Notes: generated by a model from the sequence alone, not told the origin. 64,000 bases of DNA from JALOKP01 sp963800865 (GCA_963800865.1 CAWDCL010000002.1:1-64000); one strand, 5' to 3'; numbered from the stretch's first letter, positions 18,232-27,173 are shown. Made by a program: numbers and translations.

Positions 18232-18471
18232 TCAGGCCGTCTTGACCAGCTTGAAGACGGTGATCGCCCCCGGCTCCGGGCAGGCGTAGAAGCAGAATCC
18301 ACAGCCGGTGCACCCCGCGCCGGTGTAGGCGATGGGGTGATAGCCCTGCTTGTTGAGTGCCTTGGTCGCGACCAGGACGTGGGCCGGGCAGACGCTGACG
18401 CAGAGCAGGCAGCCCTTGCACTCGTCCGCGCCGATCTCGACGCGACCCTTGTCGATCTTCTCGCCAGCCAT
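18232..18471 (-). CDS. vorD: 2-oxoacid:ferredoxin oxidoreductase ferredoxin subunit (VorD-type)
   Basis: A 79-residue protein with two [4Fe-4S] motifs, CKGCLLCVSVCP (from residue 18) and CTGCGFCFYACPEPG (from residue 54). It is the delta subunit that carries electrons from the thiamine site to external ferredoxin. It is the first gene of the operon vorD-vorB-vorA/C. A near-consensus promoter lies about 70 bases upstream. Confidence 0.93.
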   Translation of the reverse strand: MAGEKIDKGRVEIGADECKGCLLCVSVCPAHVLVATKALNKQGYHPIAYTGAGCTGCGFCFYACPEPGAITVFKLVKTA

Positions 18472-18541
18472 GTCGATCTCCGACGGAAGAAGCTTCCGCG
18501 GCGGGGGGTTCGGAAGGGTTTCTTACGGGTAAGCTAACCGC

Positions 18542-18571
18542 ATTGTATCGAGGAGCAAGCTGGGCTGTCAA
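18542..18571 (-). promoter_or_regulatory. sigma-70 type promoter of the vor operon
   Basis: On the minus strand TTGACA (18566-18571) and TACAAT (18542-18547) are separated by 18 bases. The -35 is perfect and the -10 has one mismatch, which is rare by chance in DNA this rich in GC. It lies about 70 bases upstream of the vorD ATG and points toward it. The rest of 18472-18803 holds no supported gene. Confidence 0.75.
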
Positions 18572-18803
18572 AGCATCTAGTATCTTGTCCGGACGGCCAT
18601 GCGCCGAATGTCATTCGGGAACACTGGCGGATCGGCCGTTCGGATGGCGGGTGCATCGGGAGGGCGTCCCCGCTCCTGGCGGCTGGCCGGCCCCGTGGTC
18701 GCGACCCGGCTGGGGAACCCGTCACCGGGTTTCTGGCGGACCCTTCCGCCGTCCCGCACCATGTCCCACCCGGCGACGGATCGGCGCCCCGCGAGGATCA
18801 CAA

Positions 18804-19334
18804 GTGTTGGAACGGCTCGGCCTGGCGGGACTAATCGCACTGGCTGTCTCAGTCAGCCTGCTGGCCCTGCTGGCGGCCGGGTGCGGCGGGGCTCCGTCGC
18901 TGCCCGCCGCCGAGCCGACCCTGCTGCCCGCGACCGCGGCCCAGATTCTCGGGGCGGTCCGCGCGCCCGGGGCCCGGGCCGTGCTGGTCAACGTCTGGGC
19001 CACCTGGTGCCAGCCCTGTGTCGAGGAGTTCCCGGACCTCGTGCGGCTCCACCGGGCCTACGAGGACCGCGGGCTCCGGCTGGTGCTGGTCTCCGCCGAC
19101 TTCGAGGAGCAGCAGGACGCGGTGCTCGCGTTCCTGCGAAAGCAGGGCGTGGACTTCCCGACCTACCTGAAGGACCAGAAGGACGAGGCGTTCATCGACG
19201 GCCTCGACGCGCGCTGGTCGGGCGCGCTGCCCGCCAGCTTCGTGTTCGACGATCGCGGCGCGATCGTCCAGTTCTGGGAAGGCAAACAGAGCTACGCGGC
19301 GTTCGAATCGAAGATCGCGCCGCTCCTGAAATGA
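18804..19334 (+). CDS. TlpA-like thioredoxin-fold lipoprotein
   Basis: A 176-residue thiol:disulfide oxidoreductase-like protein. The start is taken as GTG 18804, with GAGGA seven bases upstream. A membrane segment ends in the lipobox LLAAGC, so the protein is probably a lipoprotein facing the periplasm. The thioredoxin fold carries the active site WATWCQPC, followed by VEEFPDLVRLHRAYEDRGLR and the cis-proline region near GALPASFVF. It reduces or isomerises disulfides in exported proteins, for instance during cytochrome maturation, but its partner is unknown. The next gene, also thioredoxin-fold, follows after 23 bases. Confidence 0.85.
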   Translation: MLERLGLAGLIALAVSVSLLALLAAGCGGAPSLPAAEPTLLPATAAQILGAVRAPGARAVLVNVWATWCQPCVEEFPDLVRLHRAYEDRGLRLVLVSADFEEQQDAVLAFLRKQGVDFPTYLKDQKDEAFIDGLDARWSGALPASFVFDDRGAIVQFWEGKQSYAAFESKIAPLLK

Positions 19335-19357
19335 ACGATCACCACGGAGGATTCGAG

Positions 19358-19984
19358 ATGAACCGTTACTTCGCTCCACTCGTCGTCGCCGCCACCGTCG
19401 CGGCTTTCGCCGCGGCGCCTGCGCCCGCACAGGACGCCCCGAAGAGCATCGGGCTCGGCGCGTCGATCCCGTCCGACAAGGTCGAGATGAAGAGCGTCGA
19501 CGGGAAGATGCTCACGATCGACTCGGTGAAGGGAGCGAAGGGGACGCTCGTGATCTTCACCTGCAATCACTGCCCCTACGTCAAGGCCTGGGAGAAGCGG
19601 ATCACCGAACTGGGCAACGCTTTCTCGAAGCAGGGGATCGGCGTGATCGCGATCAACTCGAACGATCCCGCCCGCAGCGAGGAGGACGACTTCGGCGGGA
19701 TGGTGACGCGGGCGAAGGATCTGGGCCTGCAGTTCCCGTACGTCGTGGACGAGGGTTCGGCCGTGGCGAAGGCGTTCGGCGCGTCGAAGACGCCCGAGGC
19801 GTTCCTGTTCGACGCGCGCGGGAAGCTGGTCTACCACGGCACGATCGACGACAACGTGAAGGAAGCCGACAAGGTCGAGAAGCGCTGGCTGAAGGACGCG
19901 CTGACCGCCGTGGCCGCCGGTCAGACCCCGGCCGTGCAGGAGACCAAGGCGCTGGGCTGCGGGATCAAGTTCAAGGAGAGCTGA
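19358..19984 (+). CDS. exported AhpC/TSA-type thioredoxin-fold protein
   Basis: A 208-residue protein with a signal peptide (VVAATVAAFAAAPAPAQ). The redoxin fold has a CxxC-type site (VIFTCNHCPYVKAWEKR), then IAINSNDPARSEEDDF and TPEAFLFDARGKLVYHG. Redoxins with the CNHCPYV site are common in the periplasm of Bacteroidetes, Planctomycetes and Acidobacteria; their substrate is unknown. A further cysteine (ALGCGIKF) near the C-terminus may be the resolving one. The ATG at 19358 has GGAGG seven bases upstream. It is probably co-transcribed with the preceding TlpA-like gene. Confidence 0.85.
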   Translation: MNRYFAPLVVAATVAAFAAAPAPAQDAPKSIGLGASIPSDKVEMKSVDGKMLTIDSVKGAKGTLVIFTCNHCPYVKAWEKRITELGNAFSKQGIGVIAINSNDPARSEEDDFGGMVTRAKDLGLQFPYVVDEGSAVAKAFGASKTPEAFLFDARGKLVYHGTIDDNVKEADKVEKRWLKDALTAVAAGQTPAVQETKALGCGIKFKES

Positions 19985-20009
19985 GCGGCGCGTTGACGCG
20001 GGCGGGGGG

Positions 20010-20618
20010 CTACGGTCCGAGCGTGACCCGGACGAGGTCGCCCGCCCGCAGCGGTCCGCCGTCCTCGAGGCGCGCCTCGTAGGTCGGCCGATCGCCCCCG
20101 GAGCGCGGCGCTCGATCGACAGCGAGCCGATCGCCGTCGGCTCGCCCTGCGGATGGTCGGCGCGGAGCCGAAGCACCTGTCCGCGCTGCGGCAAGCGGCC
20201 AGCTCGGGGGTCCCGCGATCGAAGAGGACGAGCACGCGGATCGGTCCCGGCGTCGAGAAGGCGGCCTTCCAGCTCGAGCGAGAAGGGGATGCTGACCGTC
20301 CCGTGCGCCTGCGCCGGCACGCCGCCCTCGGTCGCGGGCTCGTAGCGCCAGCGAGAGACGGCCTGGATCGCGGCGGTGTCGAGGTCCGGACCCGCCGACT
20401 TGCACGACCTCGATGTCGGTGACGGCGCCCGAGACCTGCACCGTGAAGGACAGCACCACCTTCCCGGTGCGGTACGCGCGGCTCGCGGCCTCGGGGTACT
20501 CGGGATCGACCTTGGTGACGAGGACCGGGGCCGCGGACGGGCCGGGACCTGCCGCCGGCTTCTCCGCGGCGCCGGCGCTGGACGACAACATCGCGAGGAC
20601 GATCAGCAGGGGACTCAC
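20010..20618 (-). CDS. secreted TonB C-terminal-domain protein, multiply frameshifted
   Basis: Starting at GTG 20618, a signal peptide (LLIVLAMLSSSAGAA) is followed by a TonB C-terminal-like domain. PVLVTKVDPEYPEAASRAYR and GKVVLSFTVQVSGAVTDIEV are in one frame; DLDTAAIQAVSRWRYEPAT and HGTVSIPFSLELEGRLL follow in a second; RVLVLFDRGTPELAA in a third. The remainder (LRLRADHPQGEPTAIGSL, then TYEARLEDGGPLRAGDLVRV) ends at 20010. Restoring CG at two CGCG/CCGCGG-like places and adding one G at two G runs gives a continuous protein of about 203 residues. Such proteins bind or bridge to outer-membrane parts, but no TonB membrane anchor for energy coupling is seen. Confidence 0.6.
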   Translation of the reverse strand: MSPLLIVLAMLSSSAGAAEKPAAGPGPSAAPVLVTKVDPEYPEAASRAYRTGKVVLSFTVQVSGAVTDIEVVQVGGSGPRHRRDPGRLSLALRARDRGRRAGAGARDGQHPLLARAGRPPSRRRDRSACSSSSIAGPPSWPLAAARTGASAPRRPSAGRADGDRLAVDRAPRSGGDRPTYEARLEDGGPLRAGDLVRVTLGP

Positions 20619-20696
20619 GCGGTCAGTATACGCCCCCGTCTGCGCGCTGATAGGATCTCGCGCAGCGTTCAGGCAGCAGTGGGAGATCGTCGCCGC

Positions 20697-21128
20697 GTGA
20701 AGACCGCCTGGTGGTCCGATGGAATCCGCTTCGAGTGCACCGGCTCCGGCAAGTGCTGCGTCTCGCGCGGCGAGTACGGCTTCGTCTACCTGACGCGCGA
20801 GGACCGGCGCCGGCTGGCGGAGCATCTCGGCCTGGCACCTGCCGCGTTCCGCCGCGCTTACTGCGCGAAGACCGAAAACCACTGGCACCTCGCCGACGAG
20901 CCCGGTGCGACCGGCTGCCGCTTCCTCGACGGGACGCGCTGCACGGTCTACGAAGCGCGCCCGACGCAGTGCCGGACCTGGCCCTTCTGGCCGGAGAACA
21001 TGGACGCGCGGAAGTGGGACGCGGAGGTCGCGGCCTTCTGCCCGGGGGTCGGGCGCGGCCGGCTCTGGACCGAGGCGGAGATCCGCGCAGTCGTCGATCG
21101 GCAGTTGCAGGCGGACGAGGAGCCGTAG
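20697..21128 (+). CDS. YkgJ-family cysteine-cluster protein
   Basis: A 143-residue protein of the YkgJ/UPF0153 family, thought to bind zinc or an iron-sulfur centre. The cysteines are in the family places: FECTGSGKCC, ATGCRFLDGTRCTVYEARPTQCRTWPFWPEN and FCPGVG. The start is GTG at 20697 with GGGAG upstream. It is cytoplasmic and small; the biochemical role is not established for this group. It is divergent from the TonB-domain gene. Confidence 0.85.
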   Translation: MKTAWWSDGIRFECTGSGKCCVSRGEYGFVYLTREDRRRLAEHLGLAPAAFRRAYCAKTENHWHLADEPGATGCRFLDGTRCTVYEARPTQCRTWPFWPENMDARKWDAEVAAFCPGVGRGRLWTEAEIRAVVDRQLQADEEP

Positions 21129-21184
21129 TTCCGTCTCCCGGCCTTCCGGAAGGCCGCGGCCGCTCGACGCCTGGGTGCTTTAGC

Positions 21185-21757
21185 ATGCGCGGTATGGACG
21201 TCGTCCGGCTCCCGTTCGAGTGCCCGGCACGCGAGGCCACCGCCGGCCGGCACCGCGGCCAGCACCTGTTCGCGGCCTTCGTCGGCTTGACCTCCGTGGC
21301 GGGCGGCGTCACAGCCCTGCTCTCGCTGTGGAGCGAGCCTGCCGCCGAGGGGCTCAGTCGCTGGGCCCTCGCCCTGATCTTCGTGCTCGCCTTCAGCCTG
21401 ATCCCGCTCGGCCTGTTCCTGGCGGCGTACCTCGCGGTCGCGCCGCGCCGGCTGCGGTATCGGATCGAGCCCGGCGCGCTGATCATCCGGACCTGGCTGG
21501 TCACCCGCCGGTTCGAGATCTGCGGCGCGGCGGCGCGCCGCTGGTCGCCCGGCCGCGCGGTCCGCATCGCCGGGACCGCGATCCCCGGCTACTTCGCCGG
21601 GCTGTTCCGGGCCGACGGCGCAAACGTTCGGATGTACGCCACCGCCGAGAGCGACGGGATCGCGGTCGCGGCCGACCGCACCGTCTTCGTAACGCCTCCC
21701 GACAACGATGCGTTCCTGGCGGCGCTCCGCGCCGCGGGGGCGCGCGTCGAGGCCTGA
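21185..21757 (+). CDS. membrane protein with bacterial PH domain
   Basis: A 190-residue protein with two membrane helices (about residues 29-48 and 58-82), then a PH-like domain with YRIEPGALIIRTWLVTRRFEI and ADRTVFVTPPDNDAFLAAL. The general plan resembles the PH domain of bacterial YdbS/YdbT-like and Bbp-type proteins. Start ATG 21185; an ATG nine bases later is also possible. Function unknown. It resembles the PH-like cassette protein at 3906-4373 in plan but not in detail. Confidence 0.65.
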   Translation: MRGMDVVRLPFECPAREATAGRHRGQHLFAAFVGLTSVAGGVTALLSLWSEPAAEGLSRWALALIFVLAFSLIPLGLFLAAYLAVAPRRLRYRIEPGALIIRTWLVTRRFEICGAAARRWSPGRAVRIAGTAIPGYFAGLFRADGANVRMYATAESDGIAVAADRTVFVTPPDNDAFLAALRAAGARVEA

Positions 21758-21773
21758 TCGGCTCGAAGCCTCC

Positions 21774-22340
21774 TCAGGCCCCGTCCGGCAGCCCCACCAC
21801 GCTCAGCCGGAACTCGAACCCGGGCAGCGCCGCGGGGCGGAACGGCGCGTCGTACGCCGTGATGCTCCGCACGCGGTAGACGTCGCCGGCCAGGGCGTAC
21901 TCCTCGATCGTCCGCGCGTCGAGATCGACGATCCAGTAGTGCGTCACGCCGAAGCGCGCGTACAGCTCCAGCTTGCGCATCCGGTCGATCCGCTCCGTGC
22001 CGGGCGAGAGGATCTCGACGCAGAGGTCGGGAGCGCCGATGACCCGGTTGCCCTGCAGGATTCCGGACCGCTCGTTCGAGACGAACAGGATGTCCGGCTG
22101 GACGACGTTGCGGTCGTCCAGGGTGACGTCGAGGGGGGCGGCATAGACGCGGCCAAGGTGGTGCATCTGCGCGTGGTTCACCAGCGCGGTGAGGAGTTGG
22201 GCCGAAAGCTCCTGGTGCCACCGATTCGGCGACGGCGTCATGACCAGTTCCCCCTCGAGGAGCTGGTAGCGATGCCCGTCGTCGGGGAGCGCGGCGTAGT
22301 CCGCGTAGGTCAGCAGACGCTGGCGGCCTGGTTCCGACAT
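21774..22340 (-). CDS. Uma2-family (DUF820) putative restriction endonuclease
   Basis: A 188-residue protein of the Uma2/DUF820 family, with a PD-(D/E)xK nuclease fold. Seen: LLEGELVMTPSPNRWHQ, VQPDILFVSN (acidic active-site Asp), then APDLCVEILSP (the E of the motif) and RKLELYARFGVTHYWIVD (the K). The length is normal. Uma2 genes occur in many copies in some genomes, and their biological role is not settled. It is convergent with the PH-domain gene (16 bases between stops). Confidence 0.9.
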   Translation of the reverse strand: MSEPGRQRLLTYADYAALPDDGHRYQLLEGELVMTPSPNRWHQELSAQLLTALVNHAQMHHLGRVYAAPLDVTLDDRNVVQPDILFVSNERSGILQGNRVIGAPDLCVEILSPGTERIDRMRKLELYARFGVTHYWIVDLDARTIEEYALAGDVYRVRSITAYDAPFRPAALPGFEFRLSVVGLPDGA

Positions 22341-22577
22341 CGGGGTCACTCCTCCCGGGGAGCGTAGCGGGCGGGTGGCGGCGCGGACGGCTCGCGAGCG
22401 CGCGACCGTCCCGCATCGGGAATCGAAGCATCGTACACCCGCGGGACGAAGGAGCTCGGAAGCCGCCGTCTGCCACGCCCCTGGGGCCGCTCGGGGTGAT
22501 CGGACCCCGTCCGCGGGGGGAGCGGCGCCACCTTCCTCCCGTAGAATCGCGCGACTCGACCCCGCTCCGGAGGTGTC

Positions 22578-25500
22578 ATGCGCTCTGGTCCCCGCCTCTC
22601 CCCCGCTCTCGTCGTCCTGCTCGCCCTCTTTACCGGCCTGGCCCCCCTCGTCGCCGCCCCGACCTCTGCTCCCGGCGAAGCGAACGGCCCGGCACCCGGC
22701 TACCTGCGGTACCCCGACATCCACGGCAACCTCGTCGTCTTCTCCGCCGAAGCCGACCTGTGGCTGACCTCGGACACGGGGGGCTCGAGCCGGCGGCTGA
22801 CGACCGCACCCGGCAACGAGTACTTCCCGACCTTCTCCCCCGACGGGAAGCTGATCGCCTTCACGGGCGAGTACGACGGCAACCGCGACGTCTACGTCGT
22901 GCCGGTCTCGGGCGGCGAGCCGCGCCGCCTGACGTGGCACCCGATGCCTGACGAAGTGATCGGCTGGGTGCCCGACGGCAGCGCGATCGTCATCCGGAGC
23001 CCGCGCTCGTTCGGGCCGGGAGGCTGGGAGCTGTTCACGGTCCCGCTCGCCGGAGACGCTTCGGGGAACGAGGCCGTGAAGCTCCCGCTCGGCTGGGCCG
23101 CGCGGCTGGACATCGATCCGGCCACGGGGGCCTACGCATTCAACCGGATCAGCAACGAGTTCCGCACCTGGAAGCGCTACCGCGGCGGCACGGCGCAGGA
23201 CCTCTGGGTCGGCGACCCGAAGACGGCCGACTTCCGTCGCGTCACCGGGGAGAACGTCACCGAGGCCTTCCCGATGTGGTCGGGCGGGCGGATCTGGTTC
23301 CTCTCCGACAAGGGCGGGACGCAGAACCTCTGGTCGATGAAGCCGGACGGCAGCGACCGCAAGCAGCACACCGACCTGGGCGCGTGGGACGCGCGCTGGC
23401 CGGCGATGGGGCCCGACGGGCGGATCGTATTCATGCTCGCCGGCGACATCGCGCTGTTCGATCCGAAGAGCGGCGCCGTGAAGAAGCTGCCGATCGAGCT
23501 GCCGAGCGACCGCACGCTGACGCGCGTGCGCTACCCCGACGCCGGGCGGTTCGTGACCTGGTACGACCTCGCCCCGGACGGCACGCGCGTCGCGATCGTC
23601 GCCCGCGGCGAGATCGTCTCGGTGCCGGTCAAGGACGGCGTCACCCTGCCCGTGACCCGCGGCTCGGGAGCGCGCGAGAACTGGGCGACCTTCGATTCCA
23701 AGGGCGAGCGGATCGTCTTCGTCAGCGACGCATCCGGTGAGGAGGAGATCCGCAGCATCGACGCCTGGGGCCGCGAGGAGGCCAAGGTCCTGAAGCCCGC
23801 CGGGAAGAGCGGCTGGCACTTCCCGCCGCGCCTCTCGCCGGACGGCAAGTGGATCGCCTGGGCCGACCAGACCAACGCGCTCTTCGTGATGCCCGGCGCC
23901 GGCGGTGCGCCGGTGCAGGTCGACAAGAGCCCGCAGGCGGAGATCCGCGAGTATGCGTGGAGCCCCGACGGCCGCTGGCTGGCCTACACCAAGGTGCTCG
24001 CTAACAACTACGCGTCCGTGCTCATCTACGACACGAAGGACGCCAAGGCGTACCCGGTGACCGGCTCCAACACCAACGACTACTCGCCGGCGTGGGATCC
24101 GGAGGGGCGCTTCCTCTACTTCCTGTCGGACCGCTTCACCAACCCGATCCTCGGCACGCGCGAGTGGAACAACATCGAGGCCCGCGACACGAAGCTCTAC
24201 ATGGCCCTGCTGCGGCCCGACGTGGAGAATCCGCTCGCGCCGAACGCCGGCCTTCCGCCCAAGCCGGATGCGAAGGACGACGCGAAGAAAGGCGAAAAGA
24301 AGGACGACGCGGCGAAGGCCGGGGACAAGGACGGGAAGGGCGACAAGAAGGACGAAAAGAAGGACGAGATCAAGCCGGTCGAGATCGAGCTGGCCGGGCT
24401 GGCCGGGCGGATCGTCGAGCTGCCGGTCGGCCCGGGCCTCTACGGCGGGCTTTCCGCGACCAAGGGGAAGCTCTTCTGGATCGCCCTCCCGCTCAAGGGG
24501 ATGGCCGAGCAGCCGCCCCTCTTCGGCGACGCGCCGCCGGAAAACGTGCTGATGGCCTTCGACCTCGAGTCGAAGAAGGCCGAGCCGTTCGTCGAGGGGA
24601 TCTCCGATTACGTCCTCTCGGCCAAGGCCGGCAAGATCGCCCTGCGCCAGCAGCCGGGCGAGATCTTCGTGGTCGGCGCCGACGCCGCGCCGGGACCGAA
24701 GCTCGCCGAGGGGAAGCTCAAGCTGAACGACGTCGTGATCGAGCTCGACCCGCGCGAGGAGTGGGCGCAGATCTACTACGAGTCGTGGCGCACGATGCGC
24801 GACTTCTTCTGGGACGCCGGGATGTCGGGCGTGGACTGGACCGCGATCCGCGACCAGTACGCCACGCTGCTGCCGCGCCTGGCGACCCGCGACGACCTGC
24901 GCGACCTGATCGGCGAGACGATCGGGGAGCTGAGCACGTCGCACACCTATGTCTGGGGCGGCGACCCCGGCGTGCAGGTCAAGCGCGTGTCGATCGGCAT
25001 GCTCGGCGCCGACTTCGTCCGCGAGGGGGAGGCCTACCGGATCGTGCGGATCTATCGCGGCGACCCGGCCGACAACGTGCGCTCGCCGCTGCTCGACGCG
25101 GCGGCCGGGCTCAAGGAAGGCGACTTCATCCTCGCCGTCAACCACCAGCCCTTCCCGAAGGACAAGCCGATCTACGCGGCGTTCGAGGGGCTCGCGGACA
25201 AGCCGCTCGTGCTGACCGTCAACGCGCGGCCGGCGAAGGACGGCGCGCGCGACGTGGTCGTCACGCCGCTGGGGGACGAGGAGAAGCTGCGCTACGCCGA
25301 CTGGGTGCGGACCAACCGCGAGTACGTCGCCCAGAAGACGAACGGGACGATCGCCTACGTGCACATGCCGGACATGTGGACCGACGGGTTGGTGGCGTTC
25401 AACACCTGGTTCTACCCGCAGCTCGACAAGGAGGGGATGGTGGTCGACGTGCGCTGGAACGGCGGCGGCGCGATCTCCCAGATGGTGGTCGACCGGCTCG

Positions 25501-25964
25501 AGCGCCAGCTGATCAGCTGGGACCGGCAGCGCGCCGGCGGCATCTCGACCTACCCCCAGGCGGTCCTCAACGGTCCGTTCGTCGTCCTGACCAACGAGTT
25601 CGCCGGCTCGGACGGAGACATCTTCCCAACGGCGATCCAGCTGCGGAAGCTGGCGCCGGTGATCGGCATGCGCTCGTGGGGCGGCGTCGTCGGGATCCGG
25701 GGCGACAAGCGGACGGTCGACGGCGGCACGGTGACACAGCCGGAGTTCGCATGGTGGGACGCGCACCAGGGCTGGTCGCTGGAGAACCGCGGCGTGATCC
25801 CGGACATCGAGGTCCTGGCGCGGCCGCAGGACCTCGGCCGCGGGATCGACGCGCAGCTCGACCGCGCGATCGCGGAGGTCCAGCGGCTCCAGGCGGAGAA
25901 GCCGCCGCAGAAGCCGGTCTTCGGCCCCTCGCCCGACAAGAGCCGCACCGGCACGACCCGGTAG
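22578..25964 (+). CDS. exported tricorn-like serine protease (PD40 propeller, PDZ, S41 core)
   Basis: A 1128-residue homologue of the archaeal tricorn protease with a signal peptide (VVLLALFTGLAPLVAAP). Residues about 45-550 form PD40 propeller blades (FSPDGKLIAFTG; LSPDGKWIAW; WSPDGRWLAYT). A Lys/Asp-rich low-complexity insert (about 560-595) separates them from the second half. The catalytic core is complete by comparison with tricorn: Ser788-His789 (ELSTSHTYVWGG), a PDZ domain (about 815-890), and nucleophile Ser1011 with Asp1012 (FAGSDGDIFPT). It would cut peptides in the periplasm. GGAGG precedes the ATG by five bases. The stop TAG is the TAG of the first REP unit of the array that follows. 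Confidence 0.9.
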   Translation: MRSGPRLSPALVVLLALFTGLAPLVAAPTSAPGEANGPAPGYLRYPDIHGNLVVFSAEADLWLTSDTGGSSRRLTTAPGNEYFPTFSPDGKLIAFTGEYDGNRDVYVVPVSGGEPRRLTWHPMPDEVIGWVPDGSAIVIRSPRSFGPGGWELFTVPLAGDASGNEAVKLPLGWAARLDIDPATGAYAFNRISNEFRTWKRYRGGTAQDLWVGDPKTADFRRVTGENVTEAFPMWSGGRIWFLSDKGGTQNLWSMKPDGSDRKQHTDLGAWDARWPAMGPDGRIVFMLAGDIALFDPKSGAVKKLPIELPSDRTLTRVRYPDAGRFVTWYDLAPDGTRVAIVARGEIVSVPVKDGVTLPVTRGSGARENWATFDSKGERIVFVSDASGEEEIRSIDAWGREEAKVLKPAGKSGWHFPPRLSPDGKWIAWADQTNALFVMPGAGGAPVQVDKSPQAEIREYAWSPDGRWLAYTKVLANNYASVLIYDTKDAKAYPVTGSNTNDYSPAWDPEGRFLYFLSDRFTNPILGTREWNNIEARDTKLYMALLRPDVENPLAPNAGLPPKPDAKDDAKKGEKKDDAAKAGDKDGKGDKKDEKKDEIKPVEIELAGLAGRIVELPVGPGLYGGLSATKGKLFWIALPLKGMAEQPPLFGDAPPENVLMAFDLESKKAEPFVEGISDYVLSAKAGKIALRQQPGEIFVVGADAAPGPKLAEGKLKLNDVVIELDPREEWAQIYYESWRTMRDFFWDAGMSGVDWTAIRDQYATLLPRLATRDDLRDLIGETIGELSTSHTYVWGGDPGVQVKRVSIGMLGADFVREGEAYRIVRIYRGDPADNVRSPLLDAAAGLKEGDFILAVNHQPFPKDKPIYAAFEGLADKPLVLTVNARPAKDGARDVVVTPLGDEEKLRYADWVRTNREYVAQKTNGTIAYVHMPDMWTDGLVAFNTWFYPQLDKEGMVVDVRWNGGGAISQMVVDRLERQLISWDRQRAGGISTYPQAVLNGPFVVLTNEFAGSDGDIFPTAIQLRKLAPVIGMRSWGGVVGIRGDKRTVDGGTVTQPEFAWWDAHQGWSLENRGVIPDIEVLARPQDLGRGIDAQLDRAIAEVQRLQAEKPPQKPVFGPSPDKSRTGTTR

Positions 25965-26175
25965 GGGCCGGCCTCCGTGCCGGCCCGCTCCGCACGATGC
26001 GCGGCCTGTAGGGGCCGGCCTCCGTGCCGGCCCGCTCCGCACGATGCGCGGCCTGTAGGGGCCGGCCTCCGTGCCGGCCCGCTCCGCACGATGCGCGGCC
26101 TGTAGGGGCCGGCCTCCGTGCCGGCCCGCTCCGCACGATGCGCGGCCTGTAGGGGCCGGCCTCCGTGCCGGCCCG
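25961..26175 (+). repeat. 47-bp tandem REP array
   Basis: Four identical 47-base units start at 25961, 26008, 26055 and 26102; a fifth, partial 27-base unit starts at 26149. Each begins with the 27-base REP palindrome (GTAGGGGCC to GGCCCG) followed by a 20-base spacer (CTCCGCACGATGCGCGGCCT). The identity of the copies indicates recent expansion. The array lies between the tricorn-like gene and the RAYT transposase. Confidence 0.95.
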
Positions 26176-26291
26176 ACACGCTAGGAGCCCGTTCGGGACG
26201 CCGCTGGGAGCGGCCCCCGCAGATCCCGCCGGTGGGACGGTCTCGGTGAGCGGTGAGATCGCTCGCGCGCCACACGACCCATCATCTCGGC

Positions 26292-26786
26292 ATGGCCGTC
26301 TTCCTCCCGCAGCGATCCAAACCGCGCTGGCGCGACCACGACTACCGCCTCGACGGCTGGTACTTCATCACCCTCTGCGTCCATGACCGGCTGCGCGTCT
26401 TCGGCCGGATCGAGTCGAAGGGTGTCGCACTCTCCGAGGCCGGGCTCATGATCCGCGACTCGCTCCTCGAGTTGGAGCGACACGAGATCGGACTCTGCGT
26501 CGATACGCTGGTCGTCATGCCGGACCACCTCCACGCGATCCTCGCGCTGGCGAGGCCGGGTGGCGCCGATCCGGTGCGGGGCCTCGGCGCAATCGTGGGC
26601 CGGTACAAGTCGTTGAGCACGCGCCGCTACGCCGATGGCGTGCGTGATCGGGCCTGGCCCCCGTTCCACGGCCGGCTCTGGCAGCGCAGCTTCTACGACC
26701 GCGTGATCAGGGATGAGCGGGAGTGCGACGAGATCCGCGAGTACATCCGGATGAACCCGCAGCGCTGGCTCGCCGGCCGGTCGTAG
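26292..26786 (+). CDS. REP-associated tyrosine transposase (RAYT, Y1 HUH type)
   Basis: A 164-residue single-domain transposase of the IS200-like Y1 group that is tied to REP elements. Seen: HDYRLDGWYFITLCVHDR, the HUH metal motif VVMPDHLHAIL, RYKSLSTRRY, and the catalytic tyrosine region WQRSFYDRVIRDERE followed by REYIRMNPQRW. The ATG at 26292 is preferred; a GTG at 26253 is possible. REP palindromes lie on both sides, and the right one supplies its TAG stop. It lacks the terminal hairpins of a self-mobile IS200, so it probably acts on REP sequences in trans. Confidence 0.93.
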   Translation: MAVFLPQRSKPRWRDHDYRLDGWYFITLCVHDRLRVFGRIESKGVALSEAGLMIRDSLLELERHEIGLCVDTLVVMPDHLHAILALARPGGADPVRGLGAIVGRYKSLSTRRYADGVRDRAWPPFHGRLWQRSFYDRVIRDERECDEIREYIRMNPQRWLAGRS

Positions 26787-26856
26787 GGGCCGGCCTCTGT
26801 GCCGGCCCGAAACGCGTCACTGCGGCGTACGGGCCGGCACAGAGGCCGGCCCCTAC
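26783..26856. repeat. REPIN-like inverted REP pair after the transposase
   Basis: A REP unit (26783-26809) and its exact inverted copy (26830-26856) surround 20 bases. They are of the variant with CCTCTGTGCCGG in the middle instead of CCTCCGTGCCGG. The left unit contains the stop codon of the transposase. Confidence 0.93.
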
Positions 26857-26866
26857 AGGACATCGG

Positions 26867-27131
26867 ACGGACGGACGACAGCGATTCCCGGCAGGACATC
26901 GGACGGACGGACATCGGACGGACGGACGTTCCCGGCAGGACATCGGACGGACGGACGACAATTCCCGGCAGGACATCGGACGGACGGTCAGCGTTTCCCG
27001 GCAGGACATCGGACGGACGGTCGGCGTTTCCCGGCAGGACATCGGACGGACGGACGCCGGCAGGACATGGACGGACGGACGTCCCGGCAGGACATCGGAC
27101 GGACGGTCGGCGCTTCCCGGCAGGACATCGG
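26867..27131. repeat. minisatellite, about nine units near 33 bp
   Basis: Units begin AGGACATCGGACGGACGG and end TTCCCGGC, with variable bases between and some shortened or extended copies. The GGAC tetramer is itself repeated. The long open frames across it come from the repeat and have no start or similarity. It fills the space between the REP pair and the end of the BNR-type gene. Confidence 0.85.
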
Positions 27132-27173
27132 CCGGCCGGCAAGACCGCTGTCGCGCCGCCCGTCGGGGCCGCG

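Noticed and set aside
26867..27131. CRISPR array
   Set aside because: The repeated part is longer than the variable part, the variable parts are only a few bases, units differ in length, and no cas gene is near. It is a minisatellite.
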